Positions 25,134 through 35,500 of a stretch of 64,000 nt of DNA are shown piece by piece. The notes beneath the pieces are model-generated. The model was not told where the DNA came from. It did no database searches and worked only from the letters and a program-made list of their open reading frames with translations. Source of the stretch: CAIYZT01 sp947461435 (GTDB lineage: Bacteria; Pseudomonadota; Alphaproteobacteria; Rhodobacterales; Rhodobacteraceae); assembly GCA_965284435.1 (NCBI GenBank), contig OZ260083.1, positions 3,100,001 to 3,164,000 on the forward strand, read 5' to 3'. Within the stretch, counting starts at the first letter, position 1, and every line of letters starts with the position of its first letter. The position numbers were made by a program, and so were the translations under genes.

Positions 25134-26132
25134 ATGACCACTGTGCGCCCCAAAGTGCAGAATTTCAATATAGTCGCCGTGGTCCAATCTGGCCGCCTGC
25201 AATACGAGGCGCTGCTTCTTGCCGCATCCTTGCGCGCGTGCTGCCCAACCTTTGCGGGCAAGTTCTATCTTGCAGAACCGCAGCGCGGCGGCGCATGGAA
25301 ACGGAATCCGGCCGTCACAGACCCGGCCATCAGGGCCATGTTGCAAGACTTGGGTGCTGAGTTTCTGCCCTTCGAGGCGAGCGTTTTTGGCGAAAAATAC
25401 CCGCATGGCAACAAGATCGAAGCCTTGGCCCATCTTCCCGACGAACCCTTCTTGTTTCTGGATACGGACACCTTGATTTTGGGGGATGTCGGATCCGTCA
25501 AGTTTGACTTCGCCTGCCCTTCCGCCTCCATGCGGCGCGAGGGGACTTGGCCGCAAATTCAACCCTATCTGTCTTACGATCAGATCTGGGGGGCACTATA
25601 CGCCCGCTTCGGGCTTGATTTCGCCTCTAGTCTGGATCTGACACAGCCGCACGACTATTGGCAAAGATACCTCTACTTCAATGCCGGCTGGTTCTTCGGG
25701 AACAGTCCGCGGCTTTTCGGCTCACGTTTCTTGACCTATGCCCAGTCAATCCGGGACGCACCACTGCCGGAACTGGCCGCACAAGAGCTTTATCCTTGGC
25801 TGGACCAAATCGCCCTGCCGCTGGTCATACATTCATTCGGCGGCGGCCGGCCGGGTCCGGAACTTGCAGGGCTGGATGGGAATATTACCTGCCATTACCG
25901 CCACTTGCCGCTTTTGTACGCCCGCGAAAGCGATCTTGCCGTAGAGGTGCTGGAAAACGTCGCCAAAGATCAGCCCCTGCGCAAACTTCTACGAGAGTAT
26001 GAGCCTGCAAAGATGATGGTGTATCAAAACAAAGGCCGCAAAGCGCGCGAGCTTTTTGATCGAAACGATCTGCCACGGCGCGAACAAATGCTGCGCGGCC
26101 CCCTGAAAGAAGCCGGCCTTTGGCTGCGCTAA
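25134..26132 (+). CDS. GT-A-fold glycosyltransferase-like protein
   Basis: 332 residues. The N-terminal strand FNIVAVVQSGRLQYEALLLAASLR and the LFLDTDTLIL motif (a DxD-like metal/nucleotide-sugar site) point to a nucleotide-diphospho-sugar transferase fold; FNAGWFFG is the usual acceptor-side motif of such proteins. The activity and acceptor are unknown. There are no polysaccharide genes nearby. Its 3' end overlaps the convergent lysE gene by 4 bases. Confidence 0.7.
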   Translation: MTTVRPKVQNFNIVAVVQSGRLQYEALLLAASLRACCPTFAGKFYLAEPQRGGAWKRNPAVTDPAIRAMLQDLGAEFLPFEASVFGEKYPHGNKIEALAHLPDEPFLFLDTDTLILGDVGSVKFDFACPSASMRREGTWPQIQPYLSYDQIWGALYARFGLDFASSLDLTQPHDYWQRYLYFNAGWFFGNSPRLFGSRFLTYAQSIRDAPLPELAAQELYPWLDQIALPLVIHSFGGGRPGPELAGLDGNITCHYRHLPLLYARESDLAVEVLENVAKDQPLRKLLREYEPAKMMVYQNKGRKARELFDRNDLPRREQMLRGPLKEAGLWLR

Positions 26133-26722
26133 ACCTTCAAAACCGGCCAAAGTGAGACGACCAAAAGAAAGGCCATGGTGTAGTTGAATACCCGAAGGCG
26201 CACCGGATCTTGCAACACAGACCGCAAGGCTTGTCCCGCCGCGGCCCAAAGCATGACCGAGGGAAAATTGATCAGCGCGAACAATCCTGCAACCATGGCC
26301 ACCTGCGGCCAACCACCCGAATTGGCATAGGCGGCCATCGCCCCGATGGCCATGGCCCAAGCCTTCGGATTGACCCACTGAAACGCGGCGGCCTGCAGAA
26401 AGGTCAAGGGTCGCCCGCCGGCTTTTCCATCGCCCGGCGCCGAGGCGTGCGCCATTTTCCACGCCAGCCAAAGCATATAGACAACCGCGGCCACCTTCAG
26501 GGCCATCTTTGCCTGCGGAACGGCGGCCAAGGCGGCCCCCAGCCCAAGACCGACCAGCAGCGCCATAAAGGCATGGCCAAGGCTGATCCCCGCCATATGC
26601 GGAAGGGTTCGGCGCAATCCAAAATTGGCTCCGGACGCCATCAGCATCAGGTTATTGGGCCCCGGCGTCACCGAGGTGACGAAAGCAAAGCCCACAAGTC
26701 CAAGGAATTGATCAAGTGTCAT
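26129..26722 (-). CDS. LysE/RhtB-family amino acid exporter
   Basis: 197 residues with about six helices. The family start FLGLVGFAFVTSVTPGPNNLMLMASGANFG is clear and is followed by the LRRTLPHMAGISLGHAFM loop. It exports an amino acid or homoserine-lactone-like compound. It is divergent from an Lrp/AsnC regulator that begins 72 bases away, so regulation by that protein is likely. Confidence 0.9.
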   Translation of the reverse strand: MTLDQFLGLVGFAFVTSVTPGPNNLMLMASGANFGLRRTLPHMAGISLGHAFMALLVGLGLGAALAAVPQAKMALKVAAVVYMLWLAWKMAHASAPGDGKAGGRPLTFLQAAAFQWVNPKAWAMAIGAMAAYANSGGWPQVAMVAGLFALINFPSVMLWAAAGQALRSVLQDPVRLRVFNYTMAFLLVVSLWPVLKV

Positions 26723-26752
26723 TCCGGAATTTTGCAGCGACTCTTGGTGAAA

Positions 26753-26795
26753 TTAATTGCATTTGTTTGCCAAAATGGACATAATTAGCAATTAA
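26753..26795. promoter_or_regulatory. Inverted repeat between lysE and Lrp gene (candidate operator)
   Basis: TTAATTGC at 26753-26760 and its exact complement GCAATTAA at 26788-26795 lie 27 bases apart in an AT-rich intergenic segment. The right arm touches the Lrp-gene ATG. The placement suits binding by the adjacent Lrp/AsnC protein to control both itself and the exporter. Confidence 0.55.
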
Positions 26796-27247
26796 TGACG
26801 AAGATTGACGCCATAAACGATCGCATATTGCGTATCCTGTCGGTCGAGGGCCGGATCCCCAACCTTGATCTCGCAGATCGGGTGGGCCTGTCGCCCTCGG
26901 CTTGCCTTCGCCGGGTGCAAGATCTTGAACGATCCGGAATCATAAAGGGGTACCGCGCGGTTCTGGATCAGACGAAGCTAGGGATCGGCTTTTTGGCCTA
27001 TGTCACCGTGGGGTTAAAGAGCCATACAAAAGTCGCGCAAGATGCCTTTGAAAAGGCCGTCTCGCGCGCCCGTGAAGTTCGTGAATGTCACAATATCACC
27101 GGCACGGTCGAATATCTTCTGCGTGTGGAAACAGCGGATCTGGCGGCCTACAAACATTGGCATAGCGACGTCTTGGGTATCCTTCCCCAAGTCCAGTCCA
27201 TCACGACCTTCGTGGTGATGGACAGCCCAAAGGACGATCGGGCATGA
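26795..27247 (+). CDS. Lrp/AsnC-family transcriptional regulator
   Basis: 150 residues. The N-terminal winged helix (ILRILSVEGRIPNLDLADRVGLSPSACLRRVQDLE) is followed by the RAM ligand-binding domain (FLAYVTVGLKSHT ... VRECHNITGTVEYLLRVETADL). Typically an amino-acid-responsive octamer. The divergent LysE exporter is its most likely target, as in other LysE/Lrp pairs. It overlaps the next gene by ATGA (27244-27247). Confidence 0.92.
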   Translation: MTKIDAINDRILRILSVEGRIPNLDLADRVGLSPSACLRRVQDLERSGIIKGYRAVLDQTKLGIGFLAYVTVGLKSHTKVAQDAFEKAVSRAREVRECHNITGTVEYLLRVETADLAAYKHWHSDVLGILPQVQSITTFVVMDSPKDDRA

Positions 27248-28842
27248 CCCGCACCCTGATCGATGCGCGCATTGTCGCGGGGCTTTCGGCCGCGCTGACC
27301 GGCGCTGTGCCCCAGCCGGCAGCAGAACCGATGTGTCTGGTGCAACTGTGCTTTCGGCGTAAAGGCGTGAAACTGGCCCGCGTTTGGGGCGAAGGTCACG
27401 GGCTTGAGGCGGCACTTCATGATGGCGCATCACGGGCCGATATCGCACCGCACAAAATAACTCATATCGAAGTGACACTCGCCAGACCCGGCCGTTTGAT
27501 GCAACAAAGTGACATGTCCCGCGCCCGCGCGAACGATGTGCGCGGCCTGCTTGGCGTGGAACTCCGCGGTACGGATAAGATCTGCAGGATGGGCCCCGTG
27601 GAAATGCTGACGCGCAACATCGGCCCGAAAACAGCTCTTCACATGTTGTCCAAAGACATCGGACAGCCCCTTTCGCAGCTTGAAGCGCGCGTTTTTCCGG
27701 CCGACCAATTTCTGGTGGAATGGCCAAATGCCCGCATCCATCGGCTTTTCCGTGGTCAAAAGACCGTTCCGCCAAAGGCCATCACCCGGGCCGCTGTACT
27801 GAACATGGCGCAAGCGATGGAAGATTGGTTGACCGCACAAGTCGGGGCTGACGGGTCAACAACGTATAAATACTGGCCGTCCAAGGGAATTTACGCCACG
27901 TCCAACAACATGATCCGGCAGTTCATGGCGTCTGCCGCCTTGGCAAATATTAGCCACAGGCGGGGGGGTGCAGACGCCGCGAATCGAAACTTTGCCTACA
28001 ATATCGCCGCCTTTTACACCGAAGAAGACGGCTTGGGTCTCATTCATGAGGGGCCGAAGGTCAAACTGGGGGCGGCAGCCGTGGCCTTGATCGCCTGCCT
28101 CAATCTAGGCGATGAGCGCTTCCAACCACAGATCGCCGCTTTGTCCAAATTCATCCTGTCGATGCAAAATCCCGATGGGTCGTTCCGTACGTTCCTGCGC
28201 CCATCCTCTCGCAACGACTGCCAGAATTTTTACCCCGGAGAGGCCTGCCTTGCCCTGATGCGCCTGTTCGACAGAACGAAAGACCCAACCCTTCTGGACG
28301 CAGTTGGTCGTGCCTTTGCCTTTTATCGCCCCTGGCACCTCGAAAATCGCAACCCGGCCTTCGTGCCTTGGCACACGTCGGCGCTGTGCCTTTTTCTGCG
28401 CCACCGCCCCGACAAGGACCTGTCAGATTTCGTCTTCGACATGAACGATTGGCTCTTGGGGCTTCAGCAGCGGGCGGATCGGCCCGCGGATGTCTGGGGG
28501 GAATTCTTTGATCCCGAACGCCCAGACTTTGGCCCACCGCATGCCAGCGCAACGGGAGTCTATCTGGAGGGTCTCATTGACGCCTGGGATCTGGCGCGCA
28601 GACTGGACGTCGCCCGATCAGAATCCTATCGCCGTGCAATCTTGTTGGGCCTTCGGTCCTTGCGGCAACTGCAGTTTCGGTATCCGTCCGACATGTATTA
28701 CATCGCCCACAAGAACCGCGTGGCCGGTGCTCTGCGCACGAATACCTATGACAACACCATCCGCATCGACAATGTTCAGCATGGATTGATGGCGATGCAC
28801 CGAATTCTGGATCTTTGGCCAGAATCGCTGTTCCACACCTAG
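27244..28842 (+). CDS. Protein with alpha/alpha-toroid domain, function unknown
   Basis: 532 residues, no signal peptide. The C-terminal 330 residues are a repeated helical series with GDG/PDGSF-type turns (ALSKFILSMQNPDGSFRTF, FYPGEACLALMRLFDRTKD, FVPWHTSALCLFLRH, TGVYLEGLIDAWDLARR). This looks like the (alpha/alpha)6 barrel of mannosidase, glucuronyl-epimerase or terpene-cyclase relatives. The N-terminal 180 residues are unassigned. Its ATG overlaps the Lrp stop, so it is co-translated with that regulator. Catalysis cannot be assigned. Confidence 0.7.
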   Translation: MTRTLIDARIVAGLSAALTGAVPQPAAEPMCLVQLCFRRKGVKLARVWGEGHGLEAALHDGASRADIAPHKITHIEVTLARPGRLMQQSDMSRARANDVRGLLGVELRGTDKICRMGPVEMLTRNIGPKTALHMLSKDIGQPLSQLEARVFPADQFLVEWPNARIHRLFRGQKTVPPKAITRAAVLNMAQAMEDWLTAQVGADGSTTYKYWPSKGIYATSNNMIRQFMASAALANISHRRGGADAANRNFAYNIAAFYTEEDGLGLIHEGPKVKLGAAAVALIACLNLGDERFQPQIAALSKFILSMQNPDGSFRTFLRPSSRNDCQNFYPGEACLALMRLFDRTKDPTLLDAVGRAFAFYRPWHLENRNPAFVPWHTSALCLFLRHRPDKDLSDFVFDMNDWLLGLQQRADRPADVWGEFFDPERPDFGPPHASATGVYLEGLIDAWDLARRLDVARSESYRRAILLGLRSLRQLQFRYPSDMYYIAHKNRVAGALRTNTYDNTIRIDNVQHGLMAMHRILDLWPESLFHT

Positions 28843-28974
28843 TGCAGCGCGAATGACCCCCCGCGTTTCGGGGCGTATCCAACCAGATACACAACCTATA
28901 CCAATGGATGACATTGCGGCGAAACTGTGTTAAAAATCATGTAATTTCAATAGTTAACGTCAAGGTCATTATCC

Positions 28975-30258
28975 ATGTTGATCGAAGCAACCACCCAAAC
29001 CGTCGAAGGCAATGTTTATATCCTGAACGGAAACGATGACCTGCACGTCGGTGCGGGGGTCGTCATTCAAAGCACCTACAGCGATCCGATTGCACATACG
29101 GGTGCAGATGCCGTGATCAGCTGGACAGGTGTGCATACAATCAGCGTCGACGGCACGATCATCGGGGAAGATGAAGCCATTAATTTGATTGGCGTTAATG
29201 ACGCGCAGACCGTTATCATCGGCTCCACCGGTGTTTTGATCTCGGGCGGGGATGGGGTGGTCAGTGATGCCGATGGGATCATCTTGGATGGCATTGGATC
29301 TTCCATCATCAACGCCGGGTCGATCACAAGTTACGGCTCCGCCGCCTCCTTGAATGTTCGCGATGGAGGAACAACCACCGTCACGAACTCCGGAACGATG
29401 ACGGGCCGAGTGTCCGGCATTTGGCACAAGTTTGGGCTAGGAACACTCGTTGTTACCAATACCGGAACAATCACTTCCCCGAATCACGCGATTCTTGGCA
29501 ACGAATCGTCCGATCAAATCACCAATCACGGCACCATGAGTGGCATCGTCGATCTGGCCGGCGCCAATGACATTCTGGACAATCGCGGTGGAACCATCGT
29601 CGGCGCAATATTGGGCGGAACCGGCGATGATTTGTTTTATCTGGGCACCACGGCCGAAAACATTGATGGCGGGGCCGGGATCGATACGCTGAATTTGTCC
29701 AGTTATACGGTCGGCGTCACGCTGGACCTGTCAACACCCAGCGCCAACAAGGGAACCCCCGTGTCCGGCGATACCTTCGCCAACATTGAAATCGTTTTGG
29801 GCACGACCAGATCAGACATCCTGCGCGGCGATGGCGGCGACAACGCGCTGTCCGGCAATGGGGGGTCTGACAACCTTTCGGGCGCGGACGGCGCGGATAC
29901 TTTGGAAGGGGGAACGTCAAAAGACACGGTCACGGGGGGGTCAGGCAATGACGTGTTCGTCTTCGTCACCCTGCAAGGCGGAGGCGACATCATCACCGAT
30001 TTTGCGTCCGGATCTGACCGGATTCACCTCGAAGGATCTGCGTTTGGCTATGGAACGGCCACCGGGATGGTTTCGGCGTCCGATCTGGTCGTTTCAACAA
30101 CAAATGCCGCTTTGGATTCAAGCGACCGCTTCATCTTCCGAACCACGGATAACACCCTGTGGTACGACAAAGACGGAAGCGGAAAGAAAGCCGCGGTCTT
30201 GATCGCCGATCTTCAAAGTGGGGCAACCCTCACTCACGAGGATCTTTGGCTGATTTAA
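28975..30258 (+). CDS. RTX-type calcium-binding repeat protein
   Basis: 427 residues, no N-terminal signal peptide, acidic and glycine/asparagine-rich. Residues 1-200 are beta-helix-like with repeated ITNHGTMSG/VTNTGTITSP-style turns. RTX nonapeptides (GGxGxDxxx) occur around 215-235 and 275-330, ending GGSGNDVFVF, then the usual type I secretion tail DIITDFASGSDRIHLEG ... DNTLWYDKDGSG. Secretion by a type I exporter is inferred; no exporter gene is present here. Function could be adhesion or surface attachment. Confidence 0.85.
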   Translation: MLIEATTQTVEGNVYILNGNDDLHVGAGVVIQSTYSDPIAHTGADAVISWTGVHTISVDGTIIGEDEAINLIGVNDAQTVIIGSTGVLISGGDGVVSDADGIILDGIGSSIINAGSITSYGSAASLNVRDGGTTTVTNSGTMTGRVSGIWHKFGLGTLVVTNTGTITSPNHAILGNESSDQITNHGTMSGIVDLAGANDILDNRGGTIVGAILGGTGDDLFYLGTTAENIDGGAGIDTLNLSSYTVGVTLDLSTPSANKGTPVSGDTFANIEIVLGTTRSDILRGDGGDNALSGNGGSDNLSGADGADTLEGGTSKDTVTGGSGNDVFVFVTLQGGGDIITDFASGSDRIHLEGSAFGYGTATGMVSASDLVVSTTNAALDSSDRFIFRTTDNTLWYDKDGSGKKAAVLIADLQSGATLTHEDLWLI

Positions 30259-30326
30259 TCCAAAATCGCGCCCTTCACAGCTTTCAATCCTTCCCGTACG
30301 CTGAACATCTTACTGGGGAGGATTCC

Positions 30327-31616
30327 ATGACAGACAAACTACAGGGTTTTGATACCCTTGCCATTCATGCCGGCGCTGCGCCCGATCCAGCAACGGGCGC
30401 ACGGCAAGTTCCGATCTATCAAACGACCGCCTATGTGTTTCGCGATGCCGATCATGCGGCCAAACTGTTTAACTTGCAGGAAGTGGGCTACATCTACTCC
30501 CGGCTGACAAACCCGACAGTTTCGGCCTTGGCCGCGCGGGTCTGTGCCCTTGAAGGCGGTGCGGGCGCGATTGGGTGCTCTTCAGGCCATGCGGCGCAAA
30601 TCATGGCGCTGTTTCCACTTATGGGACCGGGCAAGAACATCGTTGCCTCGTCGCGCCTTTATGGCGGCACGATCACCCAATTCAGCCAAACGATCAAGCG
30701 GTTCGGCTGGTCGGCCAAGTTCGTGGATACCGAAGATCTTGCGGCCGTCGCGCGCGCCGTCGACAAAAACACCCGGGCGATTTTCTGCGAAACCATCGCG
30801 AACCCCGGCGGCTATGTCACGGATATTCCAGCGCTCGCCAAGATCGCCGATAAGAAGGGCATCCCCTTGATTGTCGACAATACAACAGCCACCCCCTATC
30901 TGTGCCGCCCCATCGATTTGGGCGCGACGTTGGTTGTTCATTCCGCCACCAAATATCTGACCGGCAATGGCACGGTCACGGGCGGGATCGTTGTGGATTC
31001 GGGCAAATTTGACTGGTCAGCCTCTGACAAGTTTCCAAGCCTGTCCCAACCCGAACCGGCCTATCACGGGCTAACCTTCCACCCGACATTGGGCGGCATG
31101 GCCTTTACCTTCCATTCCATCGCCGTCGGTCTGCGCGATTTGGGCATGACCATGAACCCACAAGGGGCACATTACACCTTGATGGGGATCGAAACGCTTG
31201 GATTGCGGATGCAGCGTCATGTTGAAAATGCGGTCAAGGTCGCGGAATGGCTGGAAAAAGACCCTCGGGTGGAATTCGTCACCTATGCCGGTTTGAAATC
31301 CAGCCCCTACAACAAACGGGCCAAAAAGATTGTCCCGAAGGGGGCCGGCGCCTTGTTCACCTTCGCCATGAAGGGGGGCTATGACGCCTGTGTAAAGCTG
31401 ATCGACAATGTAAAGCTGTTCAGCCACGTGGCCAATCTGGGCGACACGCGCAGTTTGATCATTCATTCGGCGTCAACCACCCATCGGCAGTTGAGTGAGG
31501 AACAGCAGATCAAGGCAGGGGCGGCGCCAAACGTGGTGCGCCTGTCCATCGGTATTGAGGATGTGGCCGACATCATTGCCGATCTGGATCAAGCCATGAC
31601 GGCGGCGATGGGCTGA
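30327..31616 (+). CDS. metY: O-acetylhomoserine (thiol)-lyase, PLP-dependent
   Basis: 429 residues of the Cys/Met metabolism PLP family. AIHAGAAPDPATGARQVPIYQTTAYVF is the family opening. The PLP lysine is K209 in SATKYLTGNGTVTGG, and the C terminus has the RLSIGIEDVADIIADLDQA motif. Length near 430 and the HPTLGGMAF segment fit the O-acetylhomoserine sulfhydrylase branch, which makes homocysteine or methionine from O-acetylhomoserine. GGAGG precedes ATG 30327. A strong terminator follows. Confidence 0.92.
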   Translation: MTDKLQGFDTLAIHAGAAPDPATGARQVPIYQTTAYVFRDADHAAKLFNLQEVGYIYSRLTNPTVSALAARVCALEGGAGAIGCSSGHAAQIMALFPLMGPGKNIVASSRLYGGTITQFSQTIKRFGWSAKFVDTEDLAAVARAVDKNTRAIFCETIANPGGYVTDIPALAKIADKKGIPLIVDNTTATPYLCRPIDLGATLVVHSATKYLTGNGTVTGGIVVDSGKFDWSASDKFPSLSQPEPAYHGLTFHPTLGGMAFTFHSIAVGLRDLGMTMNPQGAHYTLMGIETLGLRMQRHVENAVKVAEWLEKDPRVEFVTYAGLKSSPYNKRAKKIVPKGAGALFTFAMKGGYDACVKLIDNVKLFSHVANLGDTRSLIIHSASTTHRQLSEEQQIKAGAAPNVVRLSIGIEDVADIIADLDQAMTAAMG

Positions 31617-31643
31617 CCCAAACGGTCAAAGCCAGAACAACGT

Positions 31644-31681
31644 AAAAGCCAAGGGACAAGGGTCCCTTGGCTTTTCTTTTT
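31644..31681. terminator. Rho-independent terminator after metY
   Basis: A 13-bp perfect stem (AAAAGCCAAGGGA at 31644-31656 with TCCCTTGGCTTTT at 31663-31675), 6-base loop, followed by CTTTTT. It ends metY. The A run on the left arm means it can also work on the opposite strand, at the end of the SIMPL gene. Confidence 0.9.
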
Positions 31682-31706
31682 GTCAGGGATCCGAAAGATC
31701 CTGCCG

Positions 31707-32399
31707 TCAATCGGCCAATTCATAGGTGACGGTGACCGAGGCCATCAAGCCGATTTGACCTGATGCCACCGGCACCGCCCCGGCCGCAGCGGAATCCGCC
31801 CGGAACATCGGCATCGGACTGCTGTAGTTTGGCACCTCCGAGATCGACAAGACGGCCCCCAAGGTTTCGCCGGCGGCCGTTGCCAGCAGCTCCGCCCGCG
31901 CCAAGGCGTCAGCAACAGCCATTTTGCGGGCCTCGTCCATGACGGGGCGCGGGGTAGCCAATTCAAAGGTGATCCCGTTCAACGTATTGGCCCCATCTGT
32001 AATGGACGCATCCAGAAGAACACCAAGTTTGGACAGATCACGAACCCGCACGTTCAGCATATTCATCGCAGAATACCCTGCAATCGTTGGCATGGCGCCT
32101 GAATCATAACCAACCCAATTGGGGTTCAACGACAAGTTCGACGTTTGAAGATCACGCTCTTCGATCCCGGCCTCGGTCAGCCGCGCGATGACGGCCGTGA
32201 CCGCTTCGTTGTTGGCTTTCATGGCCGCTGCCGCCGTTTCGCCATCGGTGGTAACGCCCAGCATGATGGTGGCCATGTCAGGTGTCGCCTGAACCGTGGC
32301 CTCGCCCGTAACGGTGATGCTGCCCCCCTCGGCTTGGGCGGCGGGGGCGATCGGCAAAACGAGCGCAAGTCCAAGGGACAAAGCTGCAAGGTGACGCAT
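31707..32399 (-). CDS. SIMPL-domain (DUF541) periplasmic protein
   Basis: 230 residues with a signal peptide (ALSLGLALVLPIAPAAQA|E). The mature part has the SIMPL pattern: ITVTGEATVQATPDMATIMLGV, then NLSLNPNWV, FELATPRPVMDEARKMAVADALARAELLA. Family members appear in oxidative stress and outer-membrane quality control but have no defined chemistry. GGAGG lies before the ATG at 32399. Convergent with metY across the shared terminator. Confidence 0.88.
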   Translation of the reverse strand: MRHLAALSLGLALVLPIAPAAQAEGGSITVTGEATVQATPDMATIMLGVTTDGETAAAAMKANNEAVTAVIARLTEAGIEERDLQTSNLSLNPNWVGYDSGAMPTIAGYSAMNMLNVRVRDLSKLGVLLDASITDGANTLNGITFELATPRPVMDEARKMAVADALARAELLATAAGETLGAVLSISEVPNYSSPMPMFRADSAAAGAVPVASGQIGLMASVTVTYELAD

Positions 32400-32572
32400 A
32401 AAGAACCTCCAAAAGGATGCGTTGTTTCAATCCTGCCCTTGTGACGCATTTGACCGCCCAATCCTTGGGGAAAATTTGGCTTTTTCTTTCATTCGGCAAA
32501 AAATTGCTTTAGGAACAACGCGGGCGGCTACCAAAGCTGCCGGACCCCCTTTCGCTGTGTTAGACGGACGGT

Positions 32573-35500
32573 ATGAAGCCTACATTTGCCCTGGATTTTC
32601 GCGACGGCGCCGTCGCAGTGTTGCACCGCACCGCGCGGGGCTGGATGGCGGTTGGTCAGACCACCTTTGACAGTCCCGACATGGAAGAGGCGCTGTCTTT
32701 TCTTCGCTCAACCGCCTTGGGCTTGTCGCCGGGCGGGGTTGCGACAAAACTGATCATCCCGAATGATCAGATCTTGTATGCCAGCGTGCATGCCCCCGGA
32801 CCCGACGCGGCCAAGCGGCGCAAGCAGATCGCTGCCGCGTTGGTTGGGCGCACACCCTACGATGTGGCCGATCTGGTTTTTGACTGGTGGGGTAAAGGCG
32901 ACGAAGTCAATGTTGCCGTCATCGCGCGCGAAACCCTTGCGGAAGCAGAAGGGTTTGCCCATTTGCACCGGTTCAATCCGGTATCCTTCGTCGCCGTGCC
33001 GGACAATGGCGTGTTCCAGGGTGAGCCTTGGTTCGGAATGTCCAGCGTCGCCACGCAGATACTGGCCGCCGGGGAAAAGGTAGACCGTGATCAAGATCCG
33101 GTTCGGATCATCGGGCGTGATGCTGGCACCACGATCGAACCTGTTTCCGAAAAGCCCGCACCGGTTTTACAGGCGGATCGTGAACTGGCCGCACCCGAGG
33201 AACCGCCATTCACAGCCGAACCGGTTCAAGACCCTGAAGCCGTGTTGAATCAGGCGCCCGTGGCAGATCCGCTGAACAAGCCGATCCCGGAATTCGGCTC
33301 CGATCTGGCGGCAACCTCAGATCCAATCACTGAATTGGCCCCGAATCTCAATCTTGCTTCGGTGCAAGAACCGGCAAGGGCATCGGAAGCACCGATACCT
33401 GCAAAAGACCTCCGCAATGAAGATGTGCCGGCATCTGCCGCAGCTCAAAACCCAACAAGCGCTGATATCGTGCGCGGCATGGCGCCAGAACCCAGCTTCC
33501 CCAAAGCCGCGCCCGAGGCGAAGTTTGTCGGCTCTTTCAGCCCGGAAGAAGCAGAGGCGCCACTCAATCCCGCTGATGCACCTGCCATCGATGACGTGCC
33601 TGCGCCAACGCGCGAACCTCGCGCAACGCTGCCTGACCAAAATGCGCCGCGCAAAACAGTTGAGATCGCCACCGAAGAAGCGCCGATGGCCATAGACGTG
33701 GACGACGATGCGGCGGACCCGGCGCCTGCCCCGCGCTCGGAAACCTTTCTGCCACCTCGGGGCAACACCGACGCTGGCGCGGCTGCACCGTCTTCAGGCT
33801 TTTCTTTGCTGCGGGCCTTCTCCTCTCGTCGAAAGGAACCCTCGGCACCGGCCCCATTGAAGGCTGAACCTACTGTTGCATCCTTGCCCCCAGTGATGGA
33901 CCGGGCACCAGATCTACCGCCAACCCCTCCTTTGACCGCCTCGGTCACCGCGCCGCAGATCGAAGCCTTTATTGATGCCCCGATCGAGGCCGCCCAGACG
34001 GCGGCCCCCGAAACCTCCGGTCTGGCCGTGATTGGCGCGGCCGGGACCGCTGCGCGCGCAACTTCCCCTGCCAAGATGACGGCCGAGCGTCCCGCTTTGG
34101 CCCGGCCTTTGCCGGGAACAGCCCCCTCAAAGGCCAGTGCAGGCAAAGCAAGCAAGGCGTCTAAGGGATTTGGCGCATTCGTCACCGCTCCCAGCATTCC
34201 GGGCGCCAAAGGCCCGCGGGTGCCCGTCGCACAAAAGGGGCCGCTCAACGCTCCTTCCGCCAATCCGTCGGGCGTCAGCCCCGCGCGGCCCGGCACGCGG
34301 CCCATTGGCCTCGGCGCGCGCCCGGTCCCGGCACGGGGCAAACCCCGGTTCTTGGGGCTGATCCTGACAGGGATCCTTCTGGTGCTTTTGGCGCTTGTCG
34401 CCGCATGGGCCAGTTTCTTCTTGGCCTTCAATGAAGATGGCGCAGCCACCACAAATGTCGCCGCCATCGAACAGCCAGCGGCCGCGGACGTGCCTGCACC
34501 TGAAGATGAGATGCTGGCGGATATGCAAGATCCGGCCGACTTCACCGAAGCAGAAGTCGCCGGAACCACAGGGGCGACAGAGGAAATTGCGGCCGCCGTC
34601 GATCCAGCCACCGATCCCGCGGCCGAACAACAGCCGCTTGAGGCTGCGCCGGACACGGGCCTTGTCGCCGAAACCGGCGCCGCCGCTGTCAGCCCCGCAG
34701 GCGACGCGCAAGACGAGATTTTTTTGGCCGCCATAGATACCCCACCGCAACCACCAGACCCCTCGGCCTTGGGGGTGCCTGCAGCGCGCACCGATGCCAT
34801 GCCGTCGCCGGCGGTCCCGCCCCCTCCTTTCGGGACGGTCTACCAGTTTGACGCGGATGGCCTGATCATCCCGACGCCCGAGGGGATCGCAACACCCGAG
34901 GGCGTTTTGCTTGTGGCCGGTCGTCCGCCGGTCGTTCCGACCTCTCGCACCCCTGCGGTGGTGGCTGCTGTTGCAGCCGCCGCACCCTCCGCAGCGGTGC
35001 CAGAGGCCGGAACGACGACCAGCATTGGTAATCCCTCCACAGTGGTCACCGATCCGGCCACCGAAGTTCCGGTATTTGCCGATCCTGCGCTGAAAGACTT
35101 TAGACCGCAGCCAAGGCCCGCCGGGCTGCAAGTGCCAAGTCAAACCGGAACCGCCGAAGACCCCACCTTGGCACCCGGCGCTGGCACCCGCTTTGCCAGC
35201 CTGCGCCCTCAAGCCCGTCCACCAGCCATCTTGGCGCTCGCAGCGCCGCCCGCCGATCCCGAAACATCGGTTGATCAAGCCTCCATTGAAAGCGCCGTCC
35301 AGTCGGCATCCTTGGTGAACGGGGGCGCAGTCCTGCCCCAAGACCGCAGCCCTTTGGCTGTTTCGGTGTCTCGCAAACCTGAAACCCGTCCAAAGACCCT
35401 TCAGACGGCCTCGGTTTCCTCCGAAGCTGCCGTTGAAGAAGTCTCCGCCAGTGCCGCCCCGGCGGCAGAGGCAGATGCAGAGCCCGAACATGAGGGCGCA

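Noticed and set aside
28857..28875. CCCCG/CGGGG hairpin after the toroid gene
   Set aside because: Short GC stem without a T run; could be chance in this composition.
33445..35491. Long antisense frames of about 450 residues opposite the 1062-residue gene
   Set aside because: They are Ala/Gly/Arg-rich mirrors of the high-GC repeats, with no ribosome-binding site and no family resemblance. The forward frame has clear domains.
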